A stretch of 64,000 bases of DNA, from contig JANYLK010000031.1 of NCBI GenBank assembly GCA_025357875.1, positions 40,393 to 104,392 on the forward strand, given 5' to 3'. A model generated the notes under the pieces. It saw only the letters and a program-made list of their open reading frames with translations, was not told the origin of the DNA and searched no databases. Position 1 is the first letter of the stretch; the number at the start of each line of letters is the position of its first letter. This DNA is from Granulicella sp. (GTDB lineage Bacteria; Acidobacteriota; Terriglobia; Terriglobales; Acidobacteriaceae). The position numbers and the translations under genes are program-made. Below, in pieces: positions 36,701 through 44,807 of this stretch.

Positions 36701-37587
36701 GTAGCTCTCAGCAGTATTCAGGTCCGATTACTGTCGCTGCAACGGAGACTGTCAAAGCTATTGCCGTCGCAGCAGGACATCCAAATAGCAATGAGGCATG
36801 GGGGGTCTACCTTATTACTCCTCCCGCCGCAACCCCGACGTTCAGCCCTTCTGGTGGCACATACAAAGCAGCACAGAAAGTGAAAATATTTACTGCAACT
36901 CCCCTGACAACCATCTACTATACGACGGATGGAACGATCCCCTCGGATAATTCCCCAGTATATTACGGTCCAATTAATGTTATGGCCACTCAGACTGTCA
37001 GAGCGATCGCGGTGCCTAACGGGCGCTACAACCCCTCCAGCAGCAAAGATGCGGTTACCCCTTCGATTAGTGCCGTGGGTTCGGCGGCTTACACGATGGA
37101 TTTGCCCACACGTAGCTTCGCGGTCGCTTTATATCCCGCTTCTATCAGCATTATTGGCGGGCATAGCGGCACCACTACTGTTTCAGTAACTCCTGAAAAT
37201 GGGTTTGCCTCCGCCGTTTCGTTCAGTTGCGCAGGGCTGCCCGAGGGGGCCTCGTGCAACTTTTCGCCTGCGACTATAACTCCGGATGGTGCAATAGCCT
37301 CGACAGCGCTTACGGTGACGATGCCGTCGGTGATTACGGCCGTGCGCCGCGATCTCAACTGGCCCTATCCAGGTTCAGCATTGGCACTCACCCTTTGCTG
37401 CTTCGGTCGGAAAAAACAACGAAGGTTACAGATGCTGCTTTTGGTTGGAGTCGCAGCAGGGCTGAGTATGTGTACTGGCTGCGGGGTTCAAGTCTCTTCT
37501 ACTCCTTCCTCCATCTCGACGGTTGCCGTAGTAGCTGCAAGTGGTTCCCTGCAACCAGCCACCAGTTTGACTCTCACAGTACAGTGA
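30772..37587 (+). CDS. Giant secreted heparinase/lyase-like protein with Ig-like and chitobiase-C repeats
   Basis: A 2271-residue exported protein starting at TTG 30772 behind AGAGGTG, with a signal peptide ending near AIAQN (residue 25). Residues 28-110 look Ig-like. Residues 112-980 begin HPRIGMVPADVTAMRAKV, as in alginate lyases and heparinases, and contain SEGTGYGAL and a late beta-rich part (VLWLKPDQIFIYDRA). This suggests an alpha-toroid plus beta-sandwich polysaccharide lyase, not proven. Two Big_2-type domains follow (about 986-1072, 1074-1155), then eleven chitobiase-C-type repeats (about 1158-2112; pattern AGTYTSAQTV..IYYTTDG..YSGPI..KAIA). The C-terminus has an Ig-like end, two hydrophobic segments with a basic loop, and C2234/C2237. 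It is the larger member of a pair with 51814-54969. Confidence 0.85.
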   Translation: MKLFCTIAAGIGIFTLLASGSAIAQNSIYVFPPTPKTPVGGIQSITAVVTGSADKTVKWSSTCGTLSGSGNTIGLKNTSTGTCIVTGTMAADLTKTATSVVTFESILPDLQTAGIHPRIGMVPADVTAMRAKVAVGSSNVAYTQGVVPFFAARRAYYDAHFCWTGGGCGTPGPKGTVDPSSGWIDTISQFNAIGGGPFETDTALYALMALIDPMTGNRATWAAHARDLSMWEMNEICFNAFTGSGACVARSYTGLGGNSNAPFIGSQYIMNNRAQGNTLPQIQAIDMNYTAFSTADKATIAKVAHIWGAQLTGANPLDVTDGIGEHVIPVGAYNTPSIISLGVWQGESGSNNYAEGHFQTLVGIGLLLDPADDPVISSCASSTTTICASDGTTQTVAAYGVYAVKGWLYRLYANFEDQHIVNSALGLSDPFLCPDIVTGTTPCTGNMSGGFTSEGTGYGALSMSMMFPSVYALYTAGKLNPATDIQASFISSSYWDKMAISFVHQLYSNVVGTNGAQYTQFGNDQNYATFVQSGILFNSMMPYDAQNGNTWRLGIEKWYQYNALYGGYANFFGRFMGSAPFGGGGITLLSPNIIVATSSANDGDFSGAGAPNPTPNSYDPRNTATLPLDFENLSSQGGMYRYYGRDNWTTTATQFQFGCNTAVASHAMPSCGRFDFLRKGEPLTTAVGGSSNNDPFAQAPQHQNIPGYQWNPGFDCVHAGLSSGICAQGGMVDSGQGISSSLVLAHTSNSNYYYGSTDASGSYNTSQNTCQWCTTAANVNLSQREVLWLKPDQIFIYDRAETTSSSSFKNWNINLQAVPTVSGNVATMTSTAGQKLFVTSLLPGTSSLVASALDVSRDPGTPAAYLLVDTASTSASVRMLHILEGKDSGAATASTLVQSIAGTHFDGGVIGTTLVMFKKTLTDSFSSVIYSASGGTTQYVAGLAPNTSYAIAGTGTPASAMTDSAGLLTFAAAGTGNITIGTGSTPYLKSITVTPSANTLGALSTQQFAAMCSSSDGSTTDCTSAASWSSSAMGIVTVASTGIATGVAQGNANVIATSGGIQGQAAITVPAATLQSITVTPGTPTVALGATQQFKVTGIYSNLSTTDLTTAAIWSSSNTAVASVNAGGLATAVAQGSANIIAKSGSVQGQASVSISSGTPIFSPVAGTYTSAQTVIITTGSPSAAIYYTTDGTTPTPGSALYTGPIAVAATQTVKAIATAPGLAQSQAQALAANGSTPSGVSSAAYTIILPAAAPTFSIAAGTYTSAQTVAVSTTTPSATIFYTTNGSAPTTSSPVYSGPITVSTTETLQVIATATSYSSSAVGSATYTITLVSAAPAFSVAAGTYTSAQTVAISTTMPSATIFYTTNGSTPTTNSPAYSGPITVATTETLKAIATATGYSTSPISSAAYNITLSAAAPAFSVAAGTYTSAQTVAISTTMPSATIFYTTNGSTPTTNSPLYSGPITVATTETLKAIATATGYSTSPVSSAAYTITLSAAAPAFSVAAGTYTSAQTVVISTTTPSATIFYTTNGSTPTTSSPAYSGPITVSTTETLQVIATATGYSTSAVGSAAYTITLASAAPAFSVAAGTYTSAQTVAITTTMPSATIFYTTDGSTPTTGSAVYSGPIAVATTETLKAIATAKGYSTSAVSIAAYTVILTTAAPTFNLAAGTYTSAQTLTISAAPQLSTMYLQAIGATPQASVTTIYYTTDGSTPTTHSLVYSGPITVSATEMVKAIAVATGYSTSAVNSAAYTITSPVAAPTFSPVSGFYATVQTVTISTGAPSATIHYTTDQSKPTSNSPIYSGSITVTATTMIKAIVVTAGSSNNLVGSASYVITDPVATPVFSPGGGVYNMAQIVSISTTTPAAAIHYTIDGTAPRMDSRIYSGPITVAATETIRAIAVPNEQSNPFATKEPVTPGISAVSSASYTLDLSPAATPTFSLLPGVYTSTQTLTINTKTLSAAIYFTTDGSNATSSSQQYSGPITVAATETVKAIAVAAGHPNSNEAWGVYLITPPAATPTFSPSGGTYKAAQKVKIFTATPLTTIYYTTDGTIPSDNSPVYYGPINVMATQTVRAIAVPNGRYNPSSSKDAVTPSISAVGSAAYTMDLPTRSFAVALYPASISIIGGHSGTTTVSVTPENGFASAVSFSCAGLPEGASCNFSPATITPDGAIASTALTVTMPSVITAVRRDLNWPYPGSALALTLCCFGRKKQRRLQMLLLVGVAAGLSMCTGCGVQVSSTPSSISTVAVVAASGSLQPATSLTLTVQ
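34531..35760 (+). repeat. Five 246-bp tandem coding repeats
   Basis: Units begin at 34531, 34777, 35023, 35269 and 35515 and are each exactly 246 bases (82 codons). Units two to five are nearly identical over long stretches, for instance around the AGTYTSAQTV and FYTTNGSTPTT coding segments. More diverged units of the same family continue to about 37107, with one lying before the array. Such identity suggests recent duplication or ongoing gene conversion. Confidence 0.9.
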
Positions 37588-37751
37588 AGGTGGATTTGTC
37601 ATGCTCCTCTTGACTGACTGGTTATTGTAAACACGAGCTTGCTTCAGACTTGCTGGGAACATTCATACCAAGATTTTTGTTCCCACGATGCTGTCAAGCA
37701 GTAGTGCTGCCCCGAGCATGCTTAGAGTAACAAGGATAGGACCACGAGGCG

Positions 37752-38846
37752 CTAGTAACGTGTCGTCTTTTCCCGGGCGGGGAGGGGCTTGAGTCGCAGA
37801 AATGGCTGCTCTACCAAGTAGTAGGATGCAATTGCCATACCGGCTGCAAGTAAGAGATTTACCGGAAGTCGAGTTTGCCAGGAGTTCCAGTCAGGGTTGA
37901 GAAACGCGTTCTGCCACAAATACAACGAGTAGCTGAGCGCACCAATGTAGGCCACAGGTTTCCAGTTGAGAACGCGTCCGACGCCTTTGTCAAAATTCCG
38001 TATGGACCAATCAATGCAAAGCACAGTCCCTAGGTTAGCGATCGTTTGCCCAAGAATGTAAAAGCTCGCTGGGTTGATTGCGAATAAGCCGTGACCGCCC
38101 AGCACAAGACCGAGGGCGACGATCCAGAACAGCGGAGATGCCTGGAACCGCTGGTACCAGCGTATTGCACCGAGCCGGTTAAAATTCATGCTGAGCAGGC
38201 AGCCGGTAGACAGTGCGTCGGCGTTTGCCTCGAAGTGCTTGGTCATAGAAGTGTCAGTAGCGTGGAACACGAACCACATAAACGCGCGAATAATGGGAAC
38301 AACGAAGACAACAGTCCATGCAATCTTCAACCCGCGTCGATTTCCTGCCCAGTAAAGTATTCCAGGCCACAAGATGTAAAACTGCTCCTCGACCGAGAGT
38401 GACCAGAGGTGGTCAAACCACCAAGCGCGCCGATAGTGATAGTTCATCGTATAAGTGAGTGCGTGGCCCAGATCTCCAGACTTGAGAGTGAGCCAGCCCA
38501 ACGCAGAGCAAGCGGCGACGATTCCGACATACGCCAGGGAGGGCGGAAATATTCGTAGCGCCCTGCGAGCGTAGAATCCTCGCATTGAAATGCTGCCCGT
38601 CTTGTCTCGCTCTTTGAGTAGCAGCGTTGTAATCAAAAAGCCGGAAATGATGAAAAAGCAGCGAACACCAAAATTACCCAAATGGCTGAAGTGGTTCAAA
38701 AAATGTGGGGCATTTTGGGAATCAGCAGAGTGGCCGACCATCACGAGTGCAATCGAGACGGCACGGAGACCATCAAGCGAAGGAATGCGGCTCGGCACGT
38801 TGGGCACGAAGGATGCATCGGACGCACGCGAACTGACAGTGCTCAT
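37752..38846 (-). CDS. Acyltransferase 3 family membrane protein (OafA-like)
   Basis: A 364-residue integral membrane O-acyltransferase with about ten hydrophobic segments. IPSLDGLRAVSIALVMVGH at the N-terminus carries the catalytic His of the family, FFIISGFLITTLLL follows, and RRALRIFPP is the conserved Arg motif. The SLSVEEQFYILWP block is also diagnostic. Such enzymes acetylate or otherwise acylate surface glycans. The ATG has GGAG eight bases upstream. No SGNH domain is fused. Confidence 0.92.
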   Translation of the reverse strand: MSTVSSRASDASFVPNVPSRIPSLDGLRAVSIALVMVGHSADSQNAPHFLNHFSHLGNFGVRCFFIISGFLITTLLLKERDKTGSISMRGFYARRALRIFPPSLAYVGIVAACSALGWLTLKSGDLGHALTYTMNYHYRRAWWFDHLWSLSVEEQFYILWPGILYWAGNRRGLKIAWTVVFVVPIIRAFMWFVFHATDTSMTKHFEANADALSTGCLLSMNFNRLGAIRWYQRFQASPLFWIVALGLVLGGHGLFAINPASFYILGQTIANLGTVLCIDWSIRNFDKGVGRVLNWKPVAYIGALSYSLYLWQNAFLNPDWNSWQTRLPVNLLLAAGMAIASYYLVEQPFLRLKPLPAREKTTRY

Positions 38847-39116
38847 TCAGAAGCTCCGATTGCGGCGATCAAAAACGAAATAATGTTGTCAACGGAATGA
38901 TTCAAGAAGACTACTACGCTTCTCAGGACTTCCTCAACTCTCGTCCATGGTATCAGGGGTATTTGAGCCCGCTCACTCAACTGATGCCCACTTGCTACAA
39001 TGAGGTGTCAATACACGCTCGGCATATCAAGGAAATCGTGTATACGCATGGGTTAGCGATGCCGCGAGCGTCATTTCGCAGCCTTGGGCATTTATGTCTG
39101 GTCGGTCGATTGAACA

Positions 39117-40454
39117 ATGGGATTTGCTCTAGCAGTTCTGTATCTTCTTACCGCGTATCTCAGCCCGGCCACCATATTCGGGCCGCTCGCGGCCGCCCAT
39201 ATTGAATTGATTTTGGCGGCATCGGTTTTGCTTGTCTCGCTGCCCACGATGCCCGGATCATTGATTTGGAAGACGCCGCAGTCACTGGCACTTATTGGAC
39301 TGGCGTTTGCCACGCTTTTGTCGGTACTGGTGACAGGCTGGACTGGAGGGGCGATTCAGGTCTTCCTGAATTTCATTCCGAATGCCTTCGCATACTTTTT
39401 AGTTTGTCTCCACTGCAATTCGAAGAAAAGACTGAAGATTCTCATATTGATGCTGTTGTTTGTCTGTCTGTTTGTAATCGCACACGGGTATTATGACGTG
39501 AGCAATGGACTAACCACAAGCGACTATGTTTTCGCGCAAAAGAGCGACGCTGGAGAATGGTTTTATAGAATTAAAGGGCTCGACTTCATCAGTGACCCGA
39601 ATGACTTCGCCCAAGTCATAGTTTGTGTAATCCCCTTGGTGTTTGTTTTCTGGCGCTCAAAGAAGTCTATTCGGAACTTTTTTTGCGTAATTCTGCCAGT
39701 TTGTGGTTTGCTCTACGGAGCGTACTTGACCCACTCCCGCGGCTCTGTGATCGCTTTGATGGCCATAACAGTTGTGGCGCTTCGGCGACGCGTCGGGACC
39801 GTATTGTCGCTGCTAATGGCCGGCGGACTATTCGTTGCAGCTACGGCGCTGCAATATACCGGGGGGCGGGATATCTCCGCCGATGCGGGATCGGGACGCA
39901 TGGATGCGTGGGCCTTTGGGCTGCAATTGCTGATATCGCATCCTTTCATCGGAGTGGGTTACGGAAGATTTACAGAGTATTACTTTATTACCGCGCACAA
40001 CTCAATCGTCGTCTGCGGGGCAGAGCTTGGCTTCATAGGTTTGTATTTCTGGTCCCTGTTCATTTTTCCGACGATGAGGGATGCACTGGAAATTTCCTCT
40101 CCGATAAAGGTGAGGGCGGAAGTGTTCCCTGTTCCCGAGGAGGAGGGGCCCTTTCCCTACATGATAATGAAGACTGAAGAGATCGATAGGGACGAGGTCA
40201 ATCGCCTCGGTCGTCTCATCGTTTTGTCGCTTACCGGGTTCCTGGTTACTGGTTGGTTTCTATCTCGCGCCTACACGATGACCCTGTTCCTCTTGGGCGG
40301 TATCGCGGAGGTCGTTTTTGAGATGGCTCTGCGGCGTGACTTGGTATCCGCAAGGATGCCCTCAGGTCGAGTCTTGCGGCTTAGTATCGGTATCGCGCTC
40401 TTGCTGCCAGTGGCAATGTACATTTTCCTCCGCGTGGGAAATATCATGCGCTGA
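39117..40454 (+). CDS. O-antigen ligase/polymerase (Wzy/WaaL-like)
   Basis: A 445-residue polytopic protein with about eleven hydrophobic segments. The central part has LTHSRGSVIALMAI, then ISHPFIGVGYGRFTEYY and ITAHNSIVVCGAELGFIGLYFW, the large periplasmic loop with its conserved Arg and His residues of the O-antigen ligase family. It could be the repeat-unit polymerase of this locus (Wzy) or a ligase; sequence alone does not separate the two. An extended -10-like TGCTACAAT at about 38993-39001 lies upstream, without a clear -35. Confidence 0.85.
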   Translation: MGFALAVLYLLTAYLSPATIFGPLAAAHIELILAASVLLVSLPTMPGSLIWKTPQSLALIGLAFATLLSVLVTGWTGGAIQVFLNFIPNAFAYFLVCLHCNSKKRLKILILMLLFVCLFVIAHGYYDVSNGLTTSDYVFAQKSDAGEWFYRIKGLDFISDPNDFAQVIVCVIPLVFVFWRSKKSIRNFFCVILPVCGLLYGAYLTHSRGSVIALMAITVVALRRRVGTVLSLLMAGGLFVAATALQYTGGRDISADAGSGRMDAWAFGLQLLISHPFIGVGYGRFTEYYFITAHNSIVVCGAELGFIGLYFWSLFIFPTMRDALEISSPIKVRAEVFPVPEEEGPFPYMIMKTEEIDRDEVNRLGRLIVLSLTGFLVTGWFLSRAYTMTLFLLGGIAEVVFEMALRRDLVSARMPSGRVLRLSIGIALLLPVAMYIFLRVGNIMR

Positions 40455-40525
40455 TGCAACACTGTCGAAGGGTACTATCGTTGAAATCAAACCAAGAGAG
40501 CTGTCGGAGGTTCGGACCAACGAAT

Positions 40526-41641
40526 ATGAAGATTGCGCACATAGTAGACAGCATGGAGGTGGGGGGGGCTGAAATGCTTGTGTCGCAGATGTGTCATCTG
40601 CAGCGAGAATATGGGCACGAGCCGTGTGTGTACGCAGTCGGGCCTCTTGGCGCACTTGGTGAACGAATGCGCAGTGAAGGCTTCTCTGTTCACCCCAACG
40701 TGGGCAGCCACCTCCTGGACTCTATCCGCAATTTCTTCCACATATTCAAATCTTCCCGGCCCGATGTCGTCCATCTTCATAACCCCACGCCAACGATTTA
40801 TGCAGCGATGGCCGCCAGAATGGCGGGCGTGCCAAGCGTTGTGTCGACTCGCCACAGCCTGGTAGCCCCACCGCGCAACATAGTCATGGAGGTAAAATAT
40901 GCCTTTGCGGCGCGCTTTTGTGATTGGATTGCCGGCATCTGCGACGCGACAACGAACAACTTGAAAGATGCGAACATTGCGCCTGCTCGCAAGATTACGC
41001 GAGTGTATAACGGAGCTCTCCCGGTGGTGCGAACCCCAAGGGAACAGTGGCCACCAAAAGACGGATTCACACTTATTTACGTCGGTCGCCTGGAACCTGT
41101 GAAGAACCATGCACTGCTGCTTAACGCATTTCGCTCCGCGCTTTCTTCTAAGCCTAGCCTGCGTCTTTGGATGGTAGGCGACGGCAGTGAACGCAAATCG
41201 CTGGAAAATCTTGCTGTGGAACTTGGCATCGCTCCTGAGGTGACATTCTGGGGCCAGCAACTTGAGGTTGCGCCATTCTTCTCCGCGGCCGATGGCTTTG
41301 TCATGTCGTCCAGGTCTGAGGGGTTGCCGATGTCACTACTTCAGGCTTTCTCCCTGGGGCTCCCGGCTATCGTAACCGACGTCGGTGGAATGGCGGAGGT
41401 TGTTCGGCTCGCCAAGGGAGGTCTCACAGTATCTGCGACGGATTCGTCGGAGATGGCGGCAGCTATTTTGCATCTGGCCGATAGCTCTGGTGAACGGGAG
41501 CAGTTCTCGATGAGTGCGGAAGCAGCGTTTCACGCGCACTTTACGCTGCAGGCGATGGTTGAGGCTTATAGCAACCTCTATCGAAACACGACGCGCGCCT
41601 TGCGAGTGCCCAAGATGGGGCGGCCCGAAGGCCCCGCCTGA
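40526..41641 (+). CDS. GT4 glycosyltransferase (GT-B fold)
   Basis: A 371-residue retaining glycosyltransferase. The start is ATG 40526 (MKIAHIVDSMEVGGAEM), the classic GT4 N-terminus; the frame upstream overlaps the previous gene and does not fit the family. The donor-binding half has FTLIYVGRLEPVKNHALLL, then SRSEGLPMSLLQAFSLGLPAIVTDVGGMAEVV with the E-x7-E type motif. It lies directly after the polymerase. Donor and acceptor sugars are unknown. Confidence 0.92.
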   Translation: MKIAHIVDSMEVGGAEMLVSQMCHLQREYGHEPCVYAVGPLGALGERMRSEGFSVHPNVGSHLLDSIRNFFHIFKSSRPDVVHLHNPTPTIYAAMAARMAGVPSVVSTRHSLVAPPRNIVMEVKYAFAARFCDWIAGICDATTNNLKDANIAPARKITRVYNGALPVVRTPREQWPPKDGFTLIYVGRLEPVKNHALLLNAFRSALSSKPSLRLWMVGDGSERKSLENLAVELGIAPEVTFWGQQLEVAPFFSAADGFVMSSRSEGLPMSLLQAFSLGLPAIVTDVGGMAEVVRLAKGGLTVSATDSSEMAAAILHLADSSGEREQFSMSAEAAFHAHFTLQAMVEAYSNLYRNTTRALRVPKMGRPEGPA

Positions 41642-41659
41642 TTCAAAACCCGCAAACCA

Positions 41660-42754
41660 CTAAATGCTTATTTTGCTTGAACAGCGGTCTTCCACTGTTT
41701 GACAAATTGACTTCCCAAGCATTTTCGGCGCGAGATAGCGATCGAAGTAGTCTGCTGTGTTGCGGCTGATCGATGAAACCAGCGAATCACTCTGTATCCA
41801 TGAATCAACTTTATCAGCGAGATTTCCCGCCGCTTCTTCGTGCCCCGGAGAGAGATTTAAATTCAAGTAGTGCTTGCCTTCTATAAGAGGCTCAGGCCAA
41901 AGCGTCATAGGCTTGTAATCCAGGAGGGGTACGCCGCCCATCGCGAGAATATCAATCATCCGCCACGGGCTGCACTGATGCATCCCGAGGCGCACAATAT
42001 TCATTCGTGCGGCTGCAGCATTTTTCCAGAGTTCCTGCTGAGGCATGGCCTTAGTAGTCCAGGAAATTCCAAGATCATCCAGGCGCGTAGCTAAAGAGGG
42101 TATGTCACCCGCTACAAGATAGGCCGATAAATAGCTGTTGCATTTCACCTTACTCAGCGCCTTGAGCAGCGCCATGTTGTGCTCAATGCCTTCCACCTCA
42201 TCACGACCTCCCCAAACACGGAAAAAGACAAATAGATCGCGTTGCTTTGGTTCTCCTCTGAGGCTCTTGAGTAATTCAAGGTTTCGCCCCACCAAGGGGT
42301 TCATATTCGGCAGCGGCAATACGTGCAACGGGTAATCGTGGTCCGCCCAGTAATTACTCTTGAAATAAATGTCGCACGAAGCGGCGGCTTTCTTGGAGAT
42401 GTCCGGGAAGTCGTTCGCATCAATGCAAACGCGGATTTCATCCTCTCGGTCGGTGATAAACCTGTAAACGCCGACGGATGGAGCCGGGCCAATTATAGGG
42501 CTGCGGGAAAGCAATGCAGCGAATTTGTCGAGTAAGGTCGGCAACAGTTTTCCATTAAGGAGATTCCGCAACCGATAAGAGTGGCGAACAGCCCGAAGAT
42601 TTCTGAGCAGATCATCGGAGTACGCGCCAGAACTTTCCACATACTCCTGGCTATTCCCAGCGCAACTCACCTCTAATGATTGGCGATAGTACTCTTGATA
42701 TGTGTCGTGGACGCGGTCATATGGAAATACTTCCGCAACGATCTTCGTCAGCAT
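41660..42754 (-). CDS. Putative glycosyltransferase-like protein, family uncertain
   Basis: A 364-residue protein starting at ATG 42754, with GGAGAC just upstream; the frame reaching 42850 overlaps the neighbouring gene. No membrane segment is seen. The block NIVRLGMHQCSPWRMIDILAMGGVPLLDY near residues 265-295 looks like the acceptor-side/donor site of CgeB- or exostosin-like GT-B enzymes, where a short motif is followed by GG-x-P-L. I do not recognise the N-terminal half. It lies in a block of three minus-strand sugar-modifying genes, which supports a role in glycan assembly. Confidence 0.5.
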   Translation of the reverse strand: MLTKIVAEVFPYDRVHDTYQEYYRQSLEVSCAGNSQEYVESSGAYSDDLLRNLRAVRHSYRLRNLLNGKLLPTLLDKFAALLSRSPIIGPAPSVGVYRFITDREDEIRVCIDANDFPDISKKAAASCDIYFKSNYWADHDYPLHVLPLPNMNPLVGRNLELLKSLRGEPKQRDLFVFFRVWGGRDEVEGIEHNMALLKALSKVKCNSYLSAYLVAGDIPSLATRLDDLGISWTTKAMPQQELWKNAAAARMNIVRLGMHQCSPWRMIDILAMGGVPLLDYKPMTLWPEPLIEGKHYLNLNLSPGHEEAAGNLADKVDSWIQSDSLVSSISRNTADYFDRYLAPKMLGKSICQTVEDRCSSKISI

Positions 42755-42776
42755 GATGTCTCCATATACCAGTCCG

Positions 42777-43520
42777 CTAACGAGCGACCATATCCTTCCG
42801 CAGCTTAGATTCGTAGACAGTCCTTGAGAGCAGCCTGCCTGGGTTCCCAACGCAGATGCCTCCCGGAGGTACGTCTTTTGTTACAACCGTAGCCGCCCCG
42901 ACTACCGCGCCTTCGCCAATCGTAACGCCGGGCAGTATCGTTGCTCCCCTTCCCAGCCAAGCCTTGTTCTCGATGCGGACCGGGCGGACCTCTTCGGGGT
43001 CGACTTGTCCTCCTGCAATTCGACTCTCAGGATCGAGGGGATGGGCGGAGTAATCAGACACGCTGCACTCGGCGGCAATAAGCACGTCGTCTCCGATGGT
43101 AATCGACTTTGCGACTGAGAATACGCAGCCGGCACCAATAAAAGTTCTATTTCCAATTCTGAACTCCGGCTCGTCGAAGATTCGACCGCTCGATATGGCA
43201 AAGGATCCCGAAAGACGGACGTCATTTCCGATGTAGACCTTCACCGGCCCGGTTATATACGGGAAGCCTTCCATCTCCAGTCTTTCGCCGATCGAAATAC
43301 ACATTGTGCGGAGAATTGGAAATCCTAAACAGGCAACAGAGACCTTTTGATCAACCTCGTATTTAAGGATCTGTAGAAAACGAATTAAAGAAAAGATGGG
43401 GTCCAATATTCGCGGGATGGGCATTTGAAACGTCAAGATGGCCTTGTAGACTCTCTTTAAACGTGCGTAAAAAGGAGTTTCAGCGCGCCTAATCTTGAGA
43501 ATGAAGGAACCTAGGAACAT
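42777..43520 (-). CDS. Hexapeptide-repeat acetyltransferase (left-handed beta-helix)
   Basis: A 247-residue soluble O-acetyltransferase. From about residue 85 the chain has repeated hexapeptide turns (IGNDVRL, IGNRTFIGAG, ITIGDDVLIAAEC), followed by KAWLGRGATILPGVTIGEGAVVGAATVVTKDVPPGGICVGNPGRLL, the usual end of the WbbJ/maltose-acetyltransferase group. An unusually long helical N-terminal extension (about 80 residues) precedes the helix. It likely acetylates a sugar of this polymer. Confidence 0.85.
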   Translation of the reverse strand: MFLGSFILKIRRAETPFYARLKRVYKAILTFQMPIPRILDPIFSLIRFLQILKYEVDQKVSVACLGFPILRTMCISIGERLEMEGFPYITGPVKVYIGNDVRLSGSFAISSGRIFDEPEFRIGNRTFIGAGCVFSVAKSITIGDDVLIAAECSVSDYSAHPLDPESRIAGGQVDPEEVRPVRIENKAWLGRGATILPGVTIGEGAVVGAATVVTKDVPPGGICVGNPGRLLSRTVYESKLRKDMVAR

Positions 43521-43562
43521 GTGTCAACGCCTCACAGGTGAAATCAATTTTGCACTTTCATG

Positions 43563-44807
43563 TTAAGAGTTTTTACCAGCGTCAACCACGGCTGCAACTG
43601 CAGAATTGTTGGACGGCACTGCTTTATTATCTGCAAAAGCTGAATCTGTGTTTAAAGGCTTACCTGCATTCCATATCTTCCAAAGCGGCCCCCGTGTGAA
43701 AAGAAATTTGTAGAGGCCGACCACCGCAGCCGCATTGAGTACGAGTAACGCGCCTGCGGGAGCAGCGACACGATTTATGAGTGGAATCTTGTACCGTAGA
43801 CTGACAAAAGCCAATGTCCACCCAAATATCTGGAGTGCCGCGAGTGCTCTAAAGAGAGAAGAATTGGCCGATATGGCAAGTGTGGTAACGAGCGTGGTAA
43901 TCAGAAAATAGGGGACAAAAAGACGCATGACTTTGTGGGACACTAGCTGGAACAGAACTCGATTCTGCGTGGTCAGTGTCCAAGGTGCCAATTGAAACAG
44001 TTGGAAGTTCCCAGCCAACGTTCGTACCTTACGATGAAACTCGCCCTCAACGTTCTTCGGCCACATGTCGTAGACATACGCACGCGGATCGACTACAGAA
44101 CGGTAGCCCTGGCGGATAATGGACAGTGGCTGAAACATGTCATCCAGAATGATTCCGGGAGGCTGCTGCACAGCGAGTGCGCGGCGAATGGCGTAGAAAC
44201 CTCCGTAAACTCCAACGGGCGAGTCGCTGATTGACTCGCAAGTCCGGATCCACTGCTCGTAGCGCCAGTAAAATCCGCCGACTGCCGCCGAAGCTGCGTC
44301 GTGACCGTCGTCGCGAAGTTTCAGGTTGCCAGAGACGCAGCCGACCTTGCCATCTGCAAAGTTGCTAACCAGTAGTTGGATCGCTTCCGGAGCCATTTCA
44401 GGCCGTATGTCCACGAAGACAATAACGTCAGCGGTGGCTTTGGCTACACCCGCATTAACAGCGACCGCCTTGCCGCCTTGACCTTCAATCACGATCGTAT
44501 GGATAAGTGGGTGGTGCAAGCCTGCCAGCAGTTCAGCGGTTCCGTCGGTCGAGCCATCCGAGACGATGATGATCTCCTGAATGTTGGGATAGTTGAGCCC
44601 CAGTAGATGCTCAATCTTCTGTGGTAGCAGGACCATCCCATTGTGAACGGCGAGCACGACGCTCACGCTTGGTGTAATCGATGCGACCGTCCAGGGACGC
44701 GGCCGAAGTCGCGAAAGTATCCACATCAATAAGGGATAGCCGGCGTAAGTGTAGAACACGCCGATCAGCGACAGGCAGAAGAAGAGCTTCACTGTTTGCC
44801 TCTCCAC
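43563..44807 (-). CDS. Membrane-bound GT2 glycosyltransferase
   Basis: A 414-residue processive-type or single-transfer GT2. One N-terminal membrane segment (about 6-28) precedes the GT-A domain: SVVLAVHNGMVLL, IIIVSDGSTDGT (metal-binding start), KAVAVNAGVAKATADVIVFVDIRPE, then GIILDDMFQPLSIIRQGYR, where the acidic pair acts as base region. Several hydrophobic segments close the protein (about 280-370). The layout resembles BcsA/NodC-like enzymes, but the QxxRW motif appears only in a degenerate form (HRKVRTLAGN). It is the first gene of a three-gene minus-strand block. Confidence 0.85.
   Translation of the reverse strand: MERQTVKLFFCLSLIGVFYTYAGYPLLMWILSRLRPRPWTVASITPSVSVVLAVHNGMVLLPQKIEHLLGLNYPNIQEIIIVSDGSTDGTAELLAGLHHPLIHTIVIEGQGGKAVAVNAGVAKATADVIVFVDIRPEMAPEAIQLLVSNFADGKVGCVSGNLKLRDDGHDAASAAVGGFYWRYEQWIRTCESISDSPVGVYGGFYAIRRALAVQQPPGIILDDMFQPLSIIRQGYRSVVDPRAYVYDMWPKNVEGEFHRKVRTLAGNFQLFQLAPWTLTTQNRVLFQLVSHKVMRLFVPYFLITTLVTTLAISANSSLFRALAALQIFGWTLAFVSLRYKIPLINRVAAPAGALLVLNAAAVVGLYKFLFTRGPLWKIWNAGKPLNTDSAFADNKAVPSNNSAVAAVVDAGKNS

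Noticed and set aside
34531..37107. CRISPR-like regularity of repeats
   Set aside because: The 246-bp units are protein-coding, in frame and without unique spacers; they encode chitobiase-C-type domains.
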